DNA of 64,000 bases from Crocodylus rhombifer (Eukaryota > Chordata > Crocodylia > Crocodylidae). Below, piece after piece: positions 21,656 to 32,565 of the stretch. Below the pieces are notes generated by a model. It saw only the letters and a program-made list of their open reading frames with translations. It had not been told where the DNA came from and made no database searches. Location of the stretch: the NCBI GenBank assembly GCA_038503035.1, contig JAVSML010024698.1, positions 353,099-417,098 of the forward strand, read 5' to 3'. The position numbers and the translations under genes were made by a program. The first letter of the stretch is position 1, and each line of letters begins with the position of its first letter.

Positions 21656-22250
21656 TTTTTGTTGTCCTTAATCCTGGACGCTAGCCTGAGCTCCATCTCT
21701 GCCTTGGCCTTCCTACGCTCACAGGCCAAGGAAGAGTACTTCTCCTTGGTGATATCTCCTCCCTTCCACTGGTTGTATGCCCCTCTTTTAGTCCCCAGGC
21801 ATTGCTAAATGCCCTTGCTGAGCCAAGGGGGTTTCTGAGCACTCTTACCCCCGCCTTGCTTCTCTCAGGGACTGTTATCTTTTGGGCCTGGAGGATCGCC
21901 CACTTGAGGTATGACCATCCCTTGTGGACTCCCATCTCTTCTACCTTCTGGGCCCTCAGTGCCTCCCCCACTAGTCTCCTAAGCTCATTGAAGTTGGCCC
22001 TTCTGAAGTCAAGGGCATTAGCTTTGGTGTAAGCCCTTGACACCCTGCATTGGATAGTGAAACCCAGCAGGTGATGATCGCTATTGCCCAGGTGGTCAAG
22101 GACCTGCAGTCCACTCACCAGGTAATCCCCCATGGCCAGGACCAGGTCCAGCAAGGCATTACCCCTAGTGGGGCTGTGCACTTCCTGGCTAAGGTGAAGG
22201 TCCTGTAATACAGTGAGGAACCTATGCGAGTGGTCAGATCTGGCTGTCAA
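21656..22250 (-). pseudogene. CR1 LINE endonuclease-RT linker segment
   Basis: A 189-codon minus-strand frame: FLTVLQDLHLSQEVHSPTRG, NALLDLVLAMGDYLVSGLQV, NSDHHLLGFTIQCRV (the SDH of the APE-type endonuclease end), LDFRRANFNELRRLVGEALR. In other frames it continues to KAKAEMELRLASRIKDNKKS at 21661. The last codons (DNKKS) are those that directly precede FFKYxxxKR in CR1 ORF2, which is where the neighbouring plus-strand segment begins. Confidence 0.92.
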
Positions 22251-23310
22251 CCTTTGGGGGCATGTTCTCCTCAGTTTCTTAAGTCTATCAACCCCAGACC
22301 TCTTAGAGGATGTACATTCCTGAATCAGATTCTCCTCTTCTAACTCTTGGAGTCACTTCCAGTTCAAAACCTTGACACTTGACACAGAAGACTTCATTTT
22401 CATCTTATTGTTTTCATGTTCAAATAACTGGGGTGGGAGGGTACACACTGGTTTCTTCCACTGCCTTACAGGCTGCAAGACCAACCAAGACAAGCTCTGC
22501 TTCTGTCTGGTATCTGGGCTGAGATGGTGGGATGGGGTTGGATATAGTCACAGTAGAAGGGACCTCTCCCAGTTGCAAAGGAGAGGGATGGGGGAGCCCT
22601 GCTTCCTGGCATTGGCCACATGAAGAGCAGTGGTTCTGGGAGGGCAGTGGTTGGCCAAGTCAGGCTCTCCCCCCTCTCAGATTTCAGTCTCAGCAGCAAA
22701 ACTTAGGATTTCTTCTGAATAGGAGGGGCAAGGTGGATAAGACTATGCCTCCCCACCCTCAACATCAGTCACTGCAGAAGTGGTAAGAGCACATCGGGGG
22801 AGGCTCAGTTTTTTTACTCAGCTCCTCACTTAGGCTCAGAGTGGGCTAATTCTCTCCTGGGGTCAATTGGGCTGCTGTTGCTAAAGCCTGCTTCCACACC
22901 AAATACTGAACAGCCAGGTGAACAGAAATACCACAGTGAAAGCACATGGTCTCTTCCATGGAGAAACAGATCACATACTCATGTTCGCTTATCATATATC
23001 ACAGGGAAATTCTTAAGGACTTGACCCCATCCTTCAAGAACTTAAAGTCTGCCTTCTGAAGGACAGGACATTTCTGAACTTAGGAACTTTATAGCTGAAT
23101 GAAAATCTATGAATGTGGTTTGTTACCTTACTAAAATGAGCCACTTACCAAAATGAGTTAGCTTACCAAAACAGCTTGTCATTGCTGAAGAAGAGAGGGA
23201 TGTTGGACAGCATGACTCTTAGGCCCTGCCCAAAGGCATTGCTATGACAAAGGTGCCTCTAACTGTAACAACCAGCTCTGCCACTTTGTTCACAAGGCTC
23301 AGGTGACCTG
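22251..23310. other. Anonymous stretch
   Basis: No recognised gene. The first 80 bp may be more of the CR1 linker but do not translate convincingly. Confidence 0.3.
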
Positions 23311-23964
23311 GAAAATGATTTCATAGATTTAATAGACATTCGGGCTGGAAGGGACATCGGAAGATCTTCGAGTCCAGCCCCCTGCCCCAGGGGCAGGAAG
23401 TCAGCAGGGGTCATAGGATCCCAGGAAGATAAACATCCAAATGTCTCTTGAAGGCATTCAAAGTAGGCGCTTGAACCACCTCCAGCAGCAGTCTATTCCA
23501 AACCTTGGTGGGCTCGGACAGTAAAAAAGTTCTTCCTTATGTCCAGATTGAAACGGCCCTGGAGGAGTTTGTGACTGTTTGACCTTGTCATCCCTTGGGG
23601 CGCTCTGGTGAATAGACGTTCCTCCAGATCCTGGCAAGCACCCCTTATAAACTTCTAGGCAGCCAGCAGATCACCCCTGAACCTGTGCTTTTCCAGGCTG
23701 AAGAGTCCCATAGCTCTCAGCCTGTCATCATAAGGTCTGTTTGCCTGACCTCTGATCACGCACGTGGCTCTCCTCTGCACTCTCTCAAGCTTCTCCATAT
23801 CCTTTTGAATTGTGGAGCCCAAAACTGGATGCAGTACTCCAGCTGCAGCCTCACCAAAGCCAAGTACAAGAAGAGAATGACGTCCTGGGATTTGCTTGAG
23901 AAGCATCTATGGATGCAAGCCAGTGTTTTGCTCGCTTTACTAGCTGCAGCATCACATTGATGAT
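23311..23964 (-). pseudogene. CR1 LINE 3' end, 5'-truncated
   Basis: Minus strand: ASKASKTLACIHRCFSSKSQ, DVILFLYLALVRLQLEYCIQ, FWAPQFKRI, then RPYDDRLRAMGLFSLEKHRF, and a non-coding tail ending at the 'agtccagccc...ggaaggga' box and 'tctatgaaat' terminus at 23311-23340. Close relative of the copies at 6631 and 38797. Frame broken near 23800. Confidence 0.93.
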
Positions 23965-24360
23965 GAGCACTGTGTTGACCCAGGAGACATACTTGGTGTT
24001 TCTGTAGCCCACCAGCTTTCCAGTTGCATTTCTCTACCCCAGCAGAGTCAGGGGTGAGGAATCGCAAGCCAAAGCTCTTGAGAGATTCAAAGATCCCTTT
24101 GCAGACTGAGGCTGGATATTAGAGCTGGCCATTCTGTCAAGAAAAGTATTAACAAAAGAAGCCTCTAGCTGCTGCAGAGGAGACCGGGGAAGGGCTGTCT
24201 AGATCAGCTGAGGTAGAACTAGAGGATACGTAGCCAGAGGCTACACAATTGTGGTAGAATTCGAGGATGTGTGAGATGGTTCCAAAAAATAGTAGACCAT
24301 TTGTTTTAGCCTACACCTTTGCTCCTGCTGAGGCAGAAACTTCTGCACTACATTGCTGTT
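23965..24360. other. Anonymous stretch
   Basis: Nothing recognised apart from short open frames without motifs. Confidence 0.3.
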
Positions 24361-24590
24361 CATCCATTTTATCCAAAGGCTTTTTAATGTAAGGTGCAGT
24401 GGCTGGGTTTCAAAACAAGTGCTAGAAAGGGTATCTAGTTAATATCTGACCTGTGATGTGGCAATTAGATACCATGCTGAGAAGGCAGAGAAGCATAAAT
24501 ACAGCACTTTTCTGGACAAAGGGACTGTAGAACTTGGCTTCTTGGGCAAGTAACTAAACCACTTACATATTAAGGCTAAAATACAGAAGT
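24360..24590 (+). repeat. Unclassified repeat with MIR-like tail
   Basis: 'cattttatccaaaggctttt', 'gtgcagtggctgggtttcaa' and 'tgtgatgtggcaattagata' match 28795-28935 in order. The tail 'cttgggcaagtaactaaacc' is MIR-core-like. The shared upstream 90 bp is not part of MIR, so the unit may be a distinct tRNA-type SINE. Confidence 0.5.
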
Positions 24591-24782
24591 GCCCTTCTCA
24601 TCCATCATTTTTCTGGGACCTAAGCTATGTCACTTGTGTATGTACCTGGTCAGTGATACTGTGCGTGATCAGTTTATGTGTGCACATTTATGCATCCATC
24701 ATGTAGAAGCAGGGCTCAGAAGTGGCCAGGTACATAGCTGGAAAACTGCCACTTTGGTGCACAAAGGGAAACAGACTTCCAT

Positions 24783-24829
24783 CTACAGTAACCAAATCAA
24801 ACTAAGATGCAGTTCCCAAGGTCTAGGCT
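24783..24829. repeat. 47-bp left copy beside assembly gap
   Basis: Identical base for base to 24840-24886 on the other side of the N run. Confidence 0.97.
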
Positions 24830-24839
24830 NNNNNNNNNN
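24830..24839. other. Assembly gap (10 N)
   Basis: Ten N flanked by two identical 47-mers. Most simply an unresolved overlap between two contigs rather than missing sequence. Confidence 0.99.
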
Positions 24840-24886
24840 CTACAGTAACCAAATCAAACTAAGATGCAGTTCCCAAGGTCTAGGCT
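24840..24886. repeat. 47-bp right copy beside assembly gap
   Basis: See 24783-24829. Probably a duplicate created by the assembler. Confidence 0.95.
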
Positions 24887-25384
24887 CTATTAAAGCAAAT
24901 TACACTGTCAATGACACTGCTTCTTGGGCTTGATTCTGCTCTAACTCACACCAGTTGAACTCTACTACCTTCATTAATCTTATTCCCAATTGGTATCAGT
25001 GTAAATGAAGTCATTTTTGTTGATATATACAGATGTTTCACTAATTATTGAGGCAGCAATTGATGTAAGTGACCCCCTACTGTAGAATTGTTAACAAATT
25101 CTTTATTGTTAGCAGAATCCGTGCCCAATAACCAACAGATGTATCATTAGCCAATATCAAGGGACATCAGTCCAACTGCAAAGGGAAGGGGACCAGCACA
25201 ACAAGGAGCAGAAAGTAAGTTATAGATGGTTCAACAACTAAATGCTACAGGAGAAGGGGCAGGGCCATTATGAAAGATTTATGGGGATGTGATGCACGGA
25301 AGCTGTAGCAGCATTTCTTGGGAGAAGGGGTTTACTATGTAGGTAGCTGGAAAATTAATGAAAATTGAAAGCTAAGTTAGATCT
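24887..25384. other. Anonymous stretch
   Basis: Ordinary composition with no recognised feature. Confidence 0.3.
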
Positions 25385-25720
25385 CATGTTGAGCCTACTT
25401 CCAGGTTTGAACTGGTTTAACTAAAAGTATATTTTTACTTAAGTTAAACCAGTGCACATTTGCTTGTGCGCACTTTTACTTTGGTTCAGGAATAGTTTTT
25501 ATTGATTTACCTTAAACCAATTCTATACCATCTTAAGCTAAACCAAGCTAAGTCACTCTTAAACTGAAATATGACTGTCTGGCACATATCTAAATAAATC
25601 GCATTAAAAACTGATTTAAGTCTAACTGATAGAACTTCTATGTGCAGACATGTACTTAGATAATAGTTAAGAATGACAATCACCTTTCCTATATCAGCAT
25701 AAAGCACCCCAATGAGCTAT
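25385..25720. mobile_element. Possible MITE rich in 'ggtttaa/ttaaacc' words
   Basis: Repeated ctggtttaac and ttaaaccagt words. An internal near-perfect hairpin at 25411-25453 (actggtttaac with gttaaaccagt). The same vocabulary is seen at 48505-48680. Ends are not defined. Confidence 0.4.
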
Positions 25721-26031
25721 AAAGACATGTCTTCAAGTGATTCAGGATGGATAGTGAGAACACACTTGTTAACGAGTAGAAAACAACCAGTTACAATGTG
25801 GAAGACAAGGACAAGTTGCAAAAGTATTTAGGGAATTTCTCTTTACAAGTTTCATGACATGTGAGACTTATATTTACCAGGATGTGCAGTGTTTGCTAGA
25901 ATGTGCAGTGTTTGCTAGATCCCCAACTCCCGGAATCAAGTGATAAGGAAAGAATTACAAAAAAGGGAATAAATCCTCCCCCTGCTCACCACTTTTTGTG
26001 AGTTACAAAAGCAGTGTTGGAGTGATGTTGT

Positions 26032-26278
26032 AGCTGGGATGGTTCAGAAATAATGTGAGAGGCAAGGATTGTTGTGGGTTATATTTTTATTAGACCACCT
26101 ACATACTTGGGATAAAGTCAGACAAGCTTTCAAATGCAAGACAATCTTCCTCAGGTCACCTGACCTTTCATCATGTCACCCTAGGTCACCTTGCATTCAA
26201 AAGTTTGTCTAGCTTTACCCCATGTAAACCATGTAGCAGGTCTAATAAGAAAAGAGCACCCACAGAAATCCTTGCCCA
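26032..26278. repeat. Foldback repeat of the 'ttattagacc' family
   Basis: 'gaggcaaggattgttg', 'ttttattagaccacctacat' and 'gataaagtcagacaagcttt' in the left arm are mirrored by 'aaaagtttgtctagctttac', 'ggtctaataagaaa' and 'gaaatccttgcc' in the right arm. Same architecture as 57671-57940. Confidence 0.75.
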
Positions 26279-26428
26279 TTACAAAAGTATGTGCTTTCTT
26301 TTAAGGAACTTGAACAATGAGGAATAGGATCATGCTAGGTGGCTAGGTTCACCTAGGCACCTAATAGGTGAAACAGATCCAGCCCCTAAGTTTCTAGCTT
26401 TTCTAGTGGTGAAGAACAGCCCCAAAAC

Positions 26429-26555
26429 AGGTTTCATAGAGTTGATGTTACATGGTTAACCCCCCTCCAAAGTCAGATCATCAAGTCTGACCTCCTATAT
26501 ATCACAGACCATTAGCTACCCATTTGTTGAACACAGCAACTTGTATTTAATTAAA
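26429..26555 (-). pseudogene. Very old CR1-type 3' end fragment
   Basis: 'tttcatagagttg' start plus 'gatcatcaagtctgacctcc' and 'tatcacagaccatta' fit the reverse complement of an ancient CR1 3' UTR. No coding part. Confidence 0.5.
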
Positions 26556-27138
26556 GCATAAACTTGCGTATAAACCTGAGTATATTCAAAAACTGACAGC
26601 CAAATAAAAAGCCCCCCAAATTTGTTGTATTTTTTAAACTTTTCCACTTGAAATCCAGTCCCATGATCCGGCTAGAGGATGGCAGAAACTCATGAATTTC
26701 GGTGCTTGGACAAAGTGCCAGAAAAAAAATGTCCACTGCATTTTGCTCAACTCTACTGAATGAGTGCAACTGGATGTTACATCATTTAGCCCTTTGAAAA
26801 GTTCTCTTCCATAAAGGAAATGTGTAAGAGACAAAAACAAGCTGTTTTATTAATAGGCCTGTTTTGTTTTTAAAATTCAAATACTGAAAGGCACTGAACA
26901 ACGACTTAGTAAATCACTGTATATGCCATACCTTCCTCCCAACCAGCTACCAGAAGAAATGAATAAGCATATAAAATTACCAGTTCCAGAAACACAAACT
27001 GTTTTCTCCCTACTGGGGACAAATATATCTTCAAAGAAACCATCTAGAATAGAAGACAAGACCCTAGGATTGATCAACAAAATGCAGGTGTTTTTTCATA
27101 AACATTTCTTAAATTATAACCAGGGTATATGCTCATGT
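26556..27138. other. Anonymous stretch
   Basis: No recognised repeat or gene. Confidence 0.3.
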
Positions 27139-27170
27139 GCGCGCACACACAAACACACACATATACACAA
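27139..27170. repeat. (CA)n microsatellite
   Basis: gcgcacacacaaacacacac followed by atatacaca. Confidence 0.85.
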
Positions 27171-27194
27171 AAGAATCTTCTGCCGGTGAAAGTT

Positions 27195-27485
27195 GTTCCC
27201 TATAAAATAAAAAAAGCTGTTTAAATGTCTCTTTTTCAAGCCAGTCCCACAGAGCTGGAGCTGAGAATACATTAGCCTTTAATGAAGTGAAACTCTCATC
27301 TTGCTGGAGACACCTCATTTAGCGCAATTGTTTCAGAGCCATTACAGAAAGACAATTACAAGGAAGCGGCGAGAGTAATTGGAAATGCTGGCAGGAGTTG
27401 GGCGAAATGATAATAAATAAAAATATTCACCCTAATAAGCTTCCAGGAGGGGGTGGACTGAAGAAAATCAACATAATTAGAACTG
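27195..27485. promoter_or_regulatory. Candidate conserved non-coding element or enhancer
   Basis: About 290 bp of repeat-free sequence rich in homeodomain-type cores: caattgtttc (27325), cattacagaaagacaattac (27339-27358), gagtaattgg (27373-27382) and aatgataataaataaa (27406-27421). No open frame of note, no TIRs, no simple repeats. The look is that of a developmental CNE in an otherwise repeat-laden desert. This is inference from composition and motif density only. Confidence 0.4.
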
Positions 27486-28512
27486 AACCTTGGCAAGCAA
27501 AAACAGACAGCAGGGTGGCAAGTGCTCAACATGCACAGGAAGAAAAAGTGAAATGAACTTGAATATTTACTTGATGTTCAGATTTGAGCACTGGGCTGAC
27601 CCACAGAGACTTCCAATGGAAAGCAGAGACGCTTGGGGCAGAATCCTATCTCACTTCAAATGCCCAAATGGCAGTTGTCCAGATGCATCATGACAATTTT
27701 TGACACTTATGGATAGTTTGCAAGTTTATTTTATGTTCAGTGGGGATATGCAAGCATCCACGTGGCTATTGAGCATGTGCAGTAGACTGCACTCTAGGTG
27801 GACAGGTATGCAGCTCTGTACGCATGTACCCTGAGGGCCTTCGAAAACATTACATTTGTCATAGGCTATATATGTGTTTGTGCTACAAATCAATAACATG
27901 CTAGACTTTAAAGATAAAAGCAGCAAATCTATCACAGAAATGGGGAATCTGCCAAAAGATGCTGCTGGTTGAAACAGCAACTTCTTTGTGGCACAGAAAA
28001 AGCCCACAACAATTTTAATGTTTGGCCAGTTATACAGAGCGTGACAAGTATGGCGGAAGGGGGTCAGTGAGCACTGTGCTCCGTGCTCAGCAGTCCTTGG
28101 GAACTCCTGGAGACAGAAGATGCCACAGGGCACCCTGAGACATCAGCTCACCATGTTTCCCCAGATAAAGCCTGCTCCTGCACCACTTCCTTTTCCATTC
28201 AGGAAAGCAGGCCCTGAATGTCTGGCATGGCACGGTGTGGAACGTTTCTGTTTCATGGCAAAATTCCATTGTTCCTTTCATGCAGTGAAAATAATGCCTG
28301 CCAGCACCCTGTGTGAATATAAGCCACTGCTTTCTGGCCAGTCAGGAGAGGGAAATAAGGGCATCCAGGAGGAATAAAGCAAGTTAAAAACTGATCTGGA
28401 AGAGAAGGGCCAAGATAGAATAAGATAGAAGGAGACTACCCAAGATAGGAGGAGACAGAAGGCCACAGCTAAGGTGGTTACAGCCCCCCAGGCCCATGAG
28501 ATCAGAGAGAGA
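27486..28512. other. Anonymous stretch
   Basis: No coding signal. 'agatagaaggagactacccaagataggaggagacagaagg' type local duplication near 28417-28460. Confidence 0.35.
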
Positions 28513-28515
28513 AAG

Positions 28516-28689
28516 GGCATGTCTACACAAGCTGCCCACTGCACAGTTGTTACTGCACAGTCATGTAGTACTTACATAACTAAGTACTAAATGACTGCGC
28601 AGTAGCTGGCATTACAGAGCAGTACTGTCCCAGCACGGTTGCCTAATGATCGTGTCGTGGTTCGAGCCTGGACACAAGTAGACACAGCC
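28516..28689. mobile_element. TIR DNA element of the 'TCTACAC' family, 174 bp
   Basis: Left end GGCATGTCTACACAAG, right end gtagacacagcc. Contains 'actgcacagtcatgtagtac' and 'tactaaatgactgcgcagta'. A 12-bp direct repeat agagagagaaag flanks it exactly (28504-28515 and 28690-28701), though it is simple sequence. Confidence 0.7.
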
Positions 28690-28794
28690 AGAGAGAGAAA
28701 GAGAAACTAAGTGTTCATTTCTGTGACAGCTGTACAGAGGAAGACCTTGAGTTCTAGCTTGCACCTTTCTCTCAGTGCAGCAGAAAGGTCTGCA

Positions 28795-29015
28795 CTGCTC
28801 TTAAACCATTTTATCCAATGAACTTTAAATGCAAGATGCAGTGGCTCAGCTTCAAAACATGTGCTGGAGAGGAGACTAAGTAATGGCTGCTCTATGACCT
28901 GGTGGTTAGTGTGCTGTGTTTGGAAGTCTGAGAGACGTATTTTTGAACTCCCTGTAAATAAGTAGGACCTGGAAACTGGGTCACTTGTTTCCTGGATCAA
29001 TGCCATAACCAAGCT
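28795..29015 (+). repeat. tRNA-type SINE-like repeat
   Basis: 'gacctggtggttagtgtgct' resembles a Pol III A box and 'ttttgaactccct' a decayed B box about 50 bp downstream. The preceding 100 bp match 24360-24450, and 49440-49510 is a third relative. Confidence 0.5.
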
Positions 29016-29059
29016 ATTGGGCTACAACATGGGAGGACATTCTATCTGGGTTTTTTATG

Positions 29060-30035
29060 TGACATGCTTAGGTATGCAGGCGTACATATTGCAGCCTACT
29101 GTGCATGTCCAATAGGCTGTGGATGCTTACATCTCCTTAAAACTACTGCTATAACAAGCCTTGAGCAATCTCCAGGTCTGAACATTCAGATTCACAGTGA
29201 AAGTCTGGAGAACATTGAATATTTCCTGTACCTTGGAAACTGTCTGCTGCAGAAGGATGACATTGATGAAGAAATCTATCTGTGCCTCAGATGTGCAAGT
29301 GTAGTCTTTGGATGCCCAAGAAAAAAGTTCATGGCATCAGATCCAAAACCAAGCTTATGGTTTTCCAAGCAACAGTGATCCCCTCCTTACTGTATGGAAC
29401 TAATACATAGACAATGTACAGGAGACACTTCAAGTTACTGGAGAAGTATCATCAATGTCTGAAGAAGATCCTCTGAATCCAGTGAGAAAACAGATGCACC
29501 AACATTAGTGTCATGTAAACACCATGAGCATTGTGGTGAGGATCATCTGATATCAAGTTCATTGGGCCAGTCACATCCTCCAGATATCTGATTTCAGACT
29601 CCCAAAGCAAATCTTATTCTCCCAGCTCAGACAAGGCATGTACTCAAGAAAAGAAAGCAGTTCAAGGATGTCCTCAAGGCGAACTTGAAAAAATGCAACA
29701 TCAACATCAACTTATGGAAGACTATTGCCCAGGACTGCCCCAAATGGAGGGAGAGTCTGCTGCAAGAATCTCAGTATTTTGAAACCTTACAGCGACAACA
29801 GGAGACGGAAAAGTGGAAGCATCAGAAACAGTGTCATGGACCGCATTAAGAATCTGGAGCCACACTCCCCCCCCCCCCCCCCCCCCCCCCCCCCCGCTCC
29901 TCCAAAGGCAACATTTGCCCAAGTTGGTGCAAAGTCTGTCAATCCCAGATTGTCCTTGTCAGCCATCTTCAGACCCATAAAGAAGACAATCATGGAAGAC
30001 AATCTTCCCTGACTGCAAGAGATTATCGAAGAAGA
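29060..30035 (+). pseudogene. Second copy of the zinc-finger non-LTR retrotransposon C-terminus
   Basis: Reads ESLENIEYFLYLGNCLLQK and DIDEEIYLCLRCASVVFG (in-frame 29064-29378), an LLYGTNT-type site near 29385 where the usual Trp region has decayed, then KQILFSQLRQ-like, KFKDVLKANLKKCNIN-like and KWRESLLQESQYFETLQ (about 29640-29790). The terminal finger (about 29908-29985) keeps the first Cys and both His (HLQTH) but has W at the second Cys position. A run of 29 C (29867-29895) sits just before the finger. It extends further 5' than the copy at 1-775. Inactive. Confidence 0.78.
29867..29895. repeat. Poly-C run of 29 bases
   Basis: Uninterrupted C29 inside the retrotransposon copy. The homologous place in the 5' copy reads 'gtgccacccaccccacatg'. 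Confidence 0.97.
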
Positions 30036-32238
30036 GCAAGCCTTGCACTTTGCCATATTCATTTAAAATGTGCACTGCAATATTATTATTAATCAATTCT
30101 TTCTCATTCATCCCATTTCTCCCTTTCACAAACACACAAGAAGAGTCTAAGAAATAATGATTTTTCATCTGAAAAGCTCTGCTGCGTCCTTCTATACTCC
30201 GTACAGTACAGACATCTTTTTACAGTTTGGAACATGGAGAAAGCATATTACTGTTGAATACTAATAAACAGTTTATAAAGCACCCCAACATTTCATCCTT
30301 GATGATCCCATTTGCACCAATAACTATTTTTCCTCAACCACATAACTCCCACTGAATTCAAGATAGTTAAATATGGTTCATTTCATGGTCCTGGTCTGTG
30401 ACGCAAAGCAGAACTGCAACTTAAAACACCCTGGAAATTCTTTTAGTTCTAAGAATTTAGAAGGGATTTATTAGACAAAATTTTATTTTTCTCAACAAGA
30501 AAAAAAAGTATCTTTTATTGTAGTCTCTTAATTATACCTTTAAAATAAAAGAGGAAAGAAATGCTTCAAAAGATTTCATCTTAAGAAAACATATTCTTTC
30601 CGATACCAGGGTATGTTTCAGTTTTGATGGAAGAAAAAGGATACTATAAAGTTTGCTTAAAGTTTCTTTTGTTGCTGAAAATGATTCCCAACCATAAAAG
30701 GCAATATCTGGGAAAAATTAACAGAATTTGTTTGAAAAAAAGTCTTTATTTGAATGATTAGATTGATATTTCATGCATAGAGGTGGGGGTTATGACCCAG
30801 CTCCCAAAAATCCAGAACTTCACATAAGTTTTCATGTTATGGAAGCTCTTAGTTCATCCTACTTAACCTGTACATAGGGATATAACTAGAAGTGCTTTCT
30901 GGTTTTATATAGTCCAGGTGCTTCAGTCTTCGTAAGGATAGTACACCATGAATTAGACAGTCATCCTATTTAACTAAACCAGAGGATTGGAGTAACATTT
31001 AGTTATTGGCTTGACAGCTTTCCAAAAGTAGCATTTTGAAGTCTGTATACTTTAATGTACAAATATAATAAATGCGTAATAAGTGTTGCTCATATCAAGA
31101 TCTCTAGGATTAAAGCTAGAAGGTTGTACATTTCTATGGGTTTAGATTTATGTCTATGTTTTATATCCCAATAAAAGACCATACAGAATGGATAATGGTT
31201 CATAGGTTCTCTGGGGGATGTACTGCATAATGCTGTCTCGTAGGGGTATTACCCTATGAAATAAGAGTTCTATCAGTACCTAAGGGGAAAAGGAAAGGAA
31301 GGGAAGGGTATGATGGAGGGTCACGGCAGGACTGTTTCATACAGTACTGCTTCAATAGCCAGCTTCAGCAGGGAACAGCTGGAGCAAAATGTGCAGTTGT
31401 TCCACTTCCATGTTTCACAGCAGATGTTGCTACAGGGCAATAACACTGAGGGATCTAAGGATGAGACAAAGATAATACAATGAAAACTTGGATGAAAATG
31501 GAAATGAAAATTGGGAGCCATGATGCTTCCAAAATAGGCACTACTAAAAACGAAGTTTGTAAATAGATTTTCTCTATTGCTTGCATCCAGAAGGTAAAGA
31601 AAATGCCCCTGGCTTGCACTGCATCTCCTACCAATAGCAGGAATTTACTGCTTTCTGTAGACTTCACTGTCATAGCTTAGCCAAAAAATTAAAAGGAAGA
31701 AAAAAAAGAACCAGACCCAATGCAAAAAACAAATGACACTTATACGTAACATGTGGCCAAGACCACAGCCATGAAATAAAATGGCTCTAGTTCAGACCTG
31801 GCCCAGAGCCAATCTAAATATTTCTCTAAAAGCCTCTGACTAACACACATTTTCCACTTCTTGTTGGAAATTGCAGCAGGTGATTTCCTATGAATCTGAG
31901 CTAACTAACATTGCCACAACTGCTAACCAGGCAGAAAAACAGGGAAGGCCTGCTTGCTTCAGAGCAAACTGAAAAGCATTCAAAAGAAATAATAAATTTA
32001 AAATGAAATCATTAGCAGCATGCGTTTGAAAATTTTAGTTCCACAAACAGTCAAAAAGGGGCAGTTTCCCTAGACCTTACTAAGGCTTTTTATAAAACCA
32101 AAACCAAAACGGAACACTTTCATCGTTAGTATTGTTTTTAACAGTCTTAATTCCAGACCAACACTCTTACGACATTGGAAGTCTCAGCAAACAGACATAC
32201 ACATGCATACTTTCTCTTTCCTTGCCCTAGAAGAAAAG
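30036..32238. other. Anonymous, AT-rich
   Basis: 2.2 kb without a recognisable repeat, gene or tandem structure, and only short open frames. It could be unique sequence. Confidence 0.35.
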
Positions 32239-32565
32239 ATCCTGCCTTGAGCAAGGGGCTGGATTCAGAGACAATCCTACCAGCGTGCAGGGCCCAGGGC
32301 TCAGGGCAAATCAGCCTGTGCGGGGACCAGATGCGAAGAAGCTGGAGATGGAGTGGGGGGGAGGAGGGGTTGGCGAGCAGCCGGACGCGAAGCCAGTGGT
32401 GGTTGCGCAGAGGACCTATGAACTTAGGCAGGCTCTGCAGGAGACCCCCAAAAGCATGGGGCCTGGGGCAGTTGCCCCTATTCGCGCCCCACTAGGGGCG
32501 ACCCTGGCTGGATTAGACAACCAGGTCCCCTTATAGCCCTACTTTCCTATGGTTCCTATGAAAAC
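32239..32565 (+). pseudogene. CR1 3' UTR tail split by a hAT
   Basis: Left part 'ccttgagcaaggggctggatt' (32245-32265) and right part 'agacaaccaggtcccctta' with 'cctactttcctatggttcctatga' join into the standard CR1 tail. The hAT at 32266-32506 and one copy of its duplication lie between. Confidence 0.7.
32266..32506. mobile_element. Non-autonomous hAT element, 241 bp
   Basis: Perfect 8-bp duplication gctggatt (32258-32265 and 32507-32514). Starts CAGAGACAATCC and ends CTAGGGGCGACCCTG. The ends share only the CAGRG-YR core. GC-rich, non-coding. Younger than the CR1 it interrupts. Confidence 0.85.

Noticed and set aside
20259..22250. Twin-priming inversion as explanation for the CR1 at 20-22 kb
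   Set aside because: Twin priming joins the 5' ends of the two parts and keeps the 3' tail. Here the 3' ends are joined and the tail is missing.
24589..24933. 114-codon open frame spanning the gap
   Set aside because: It runs through the N block and an artificial 47-bp duplication.
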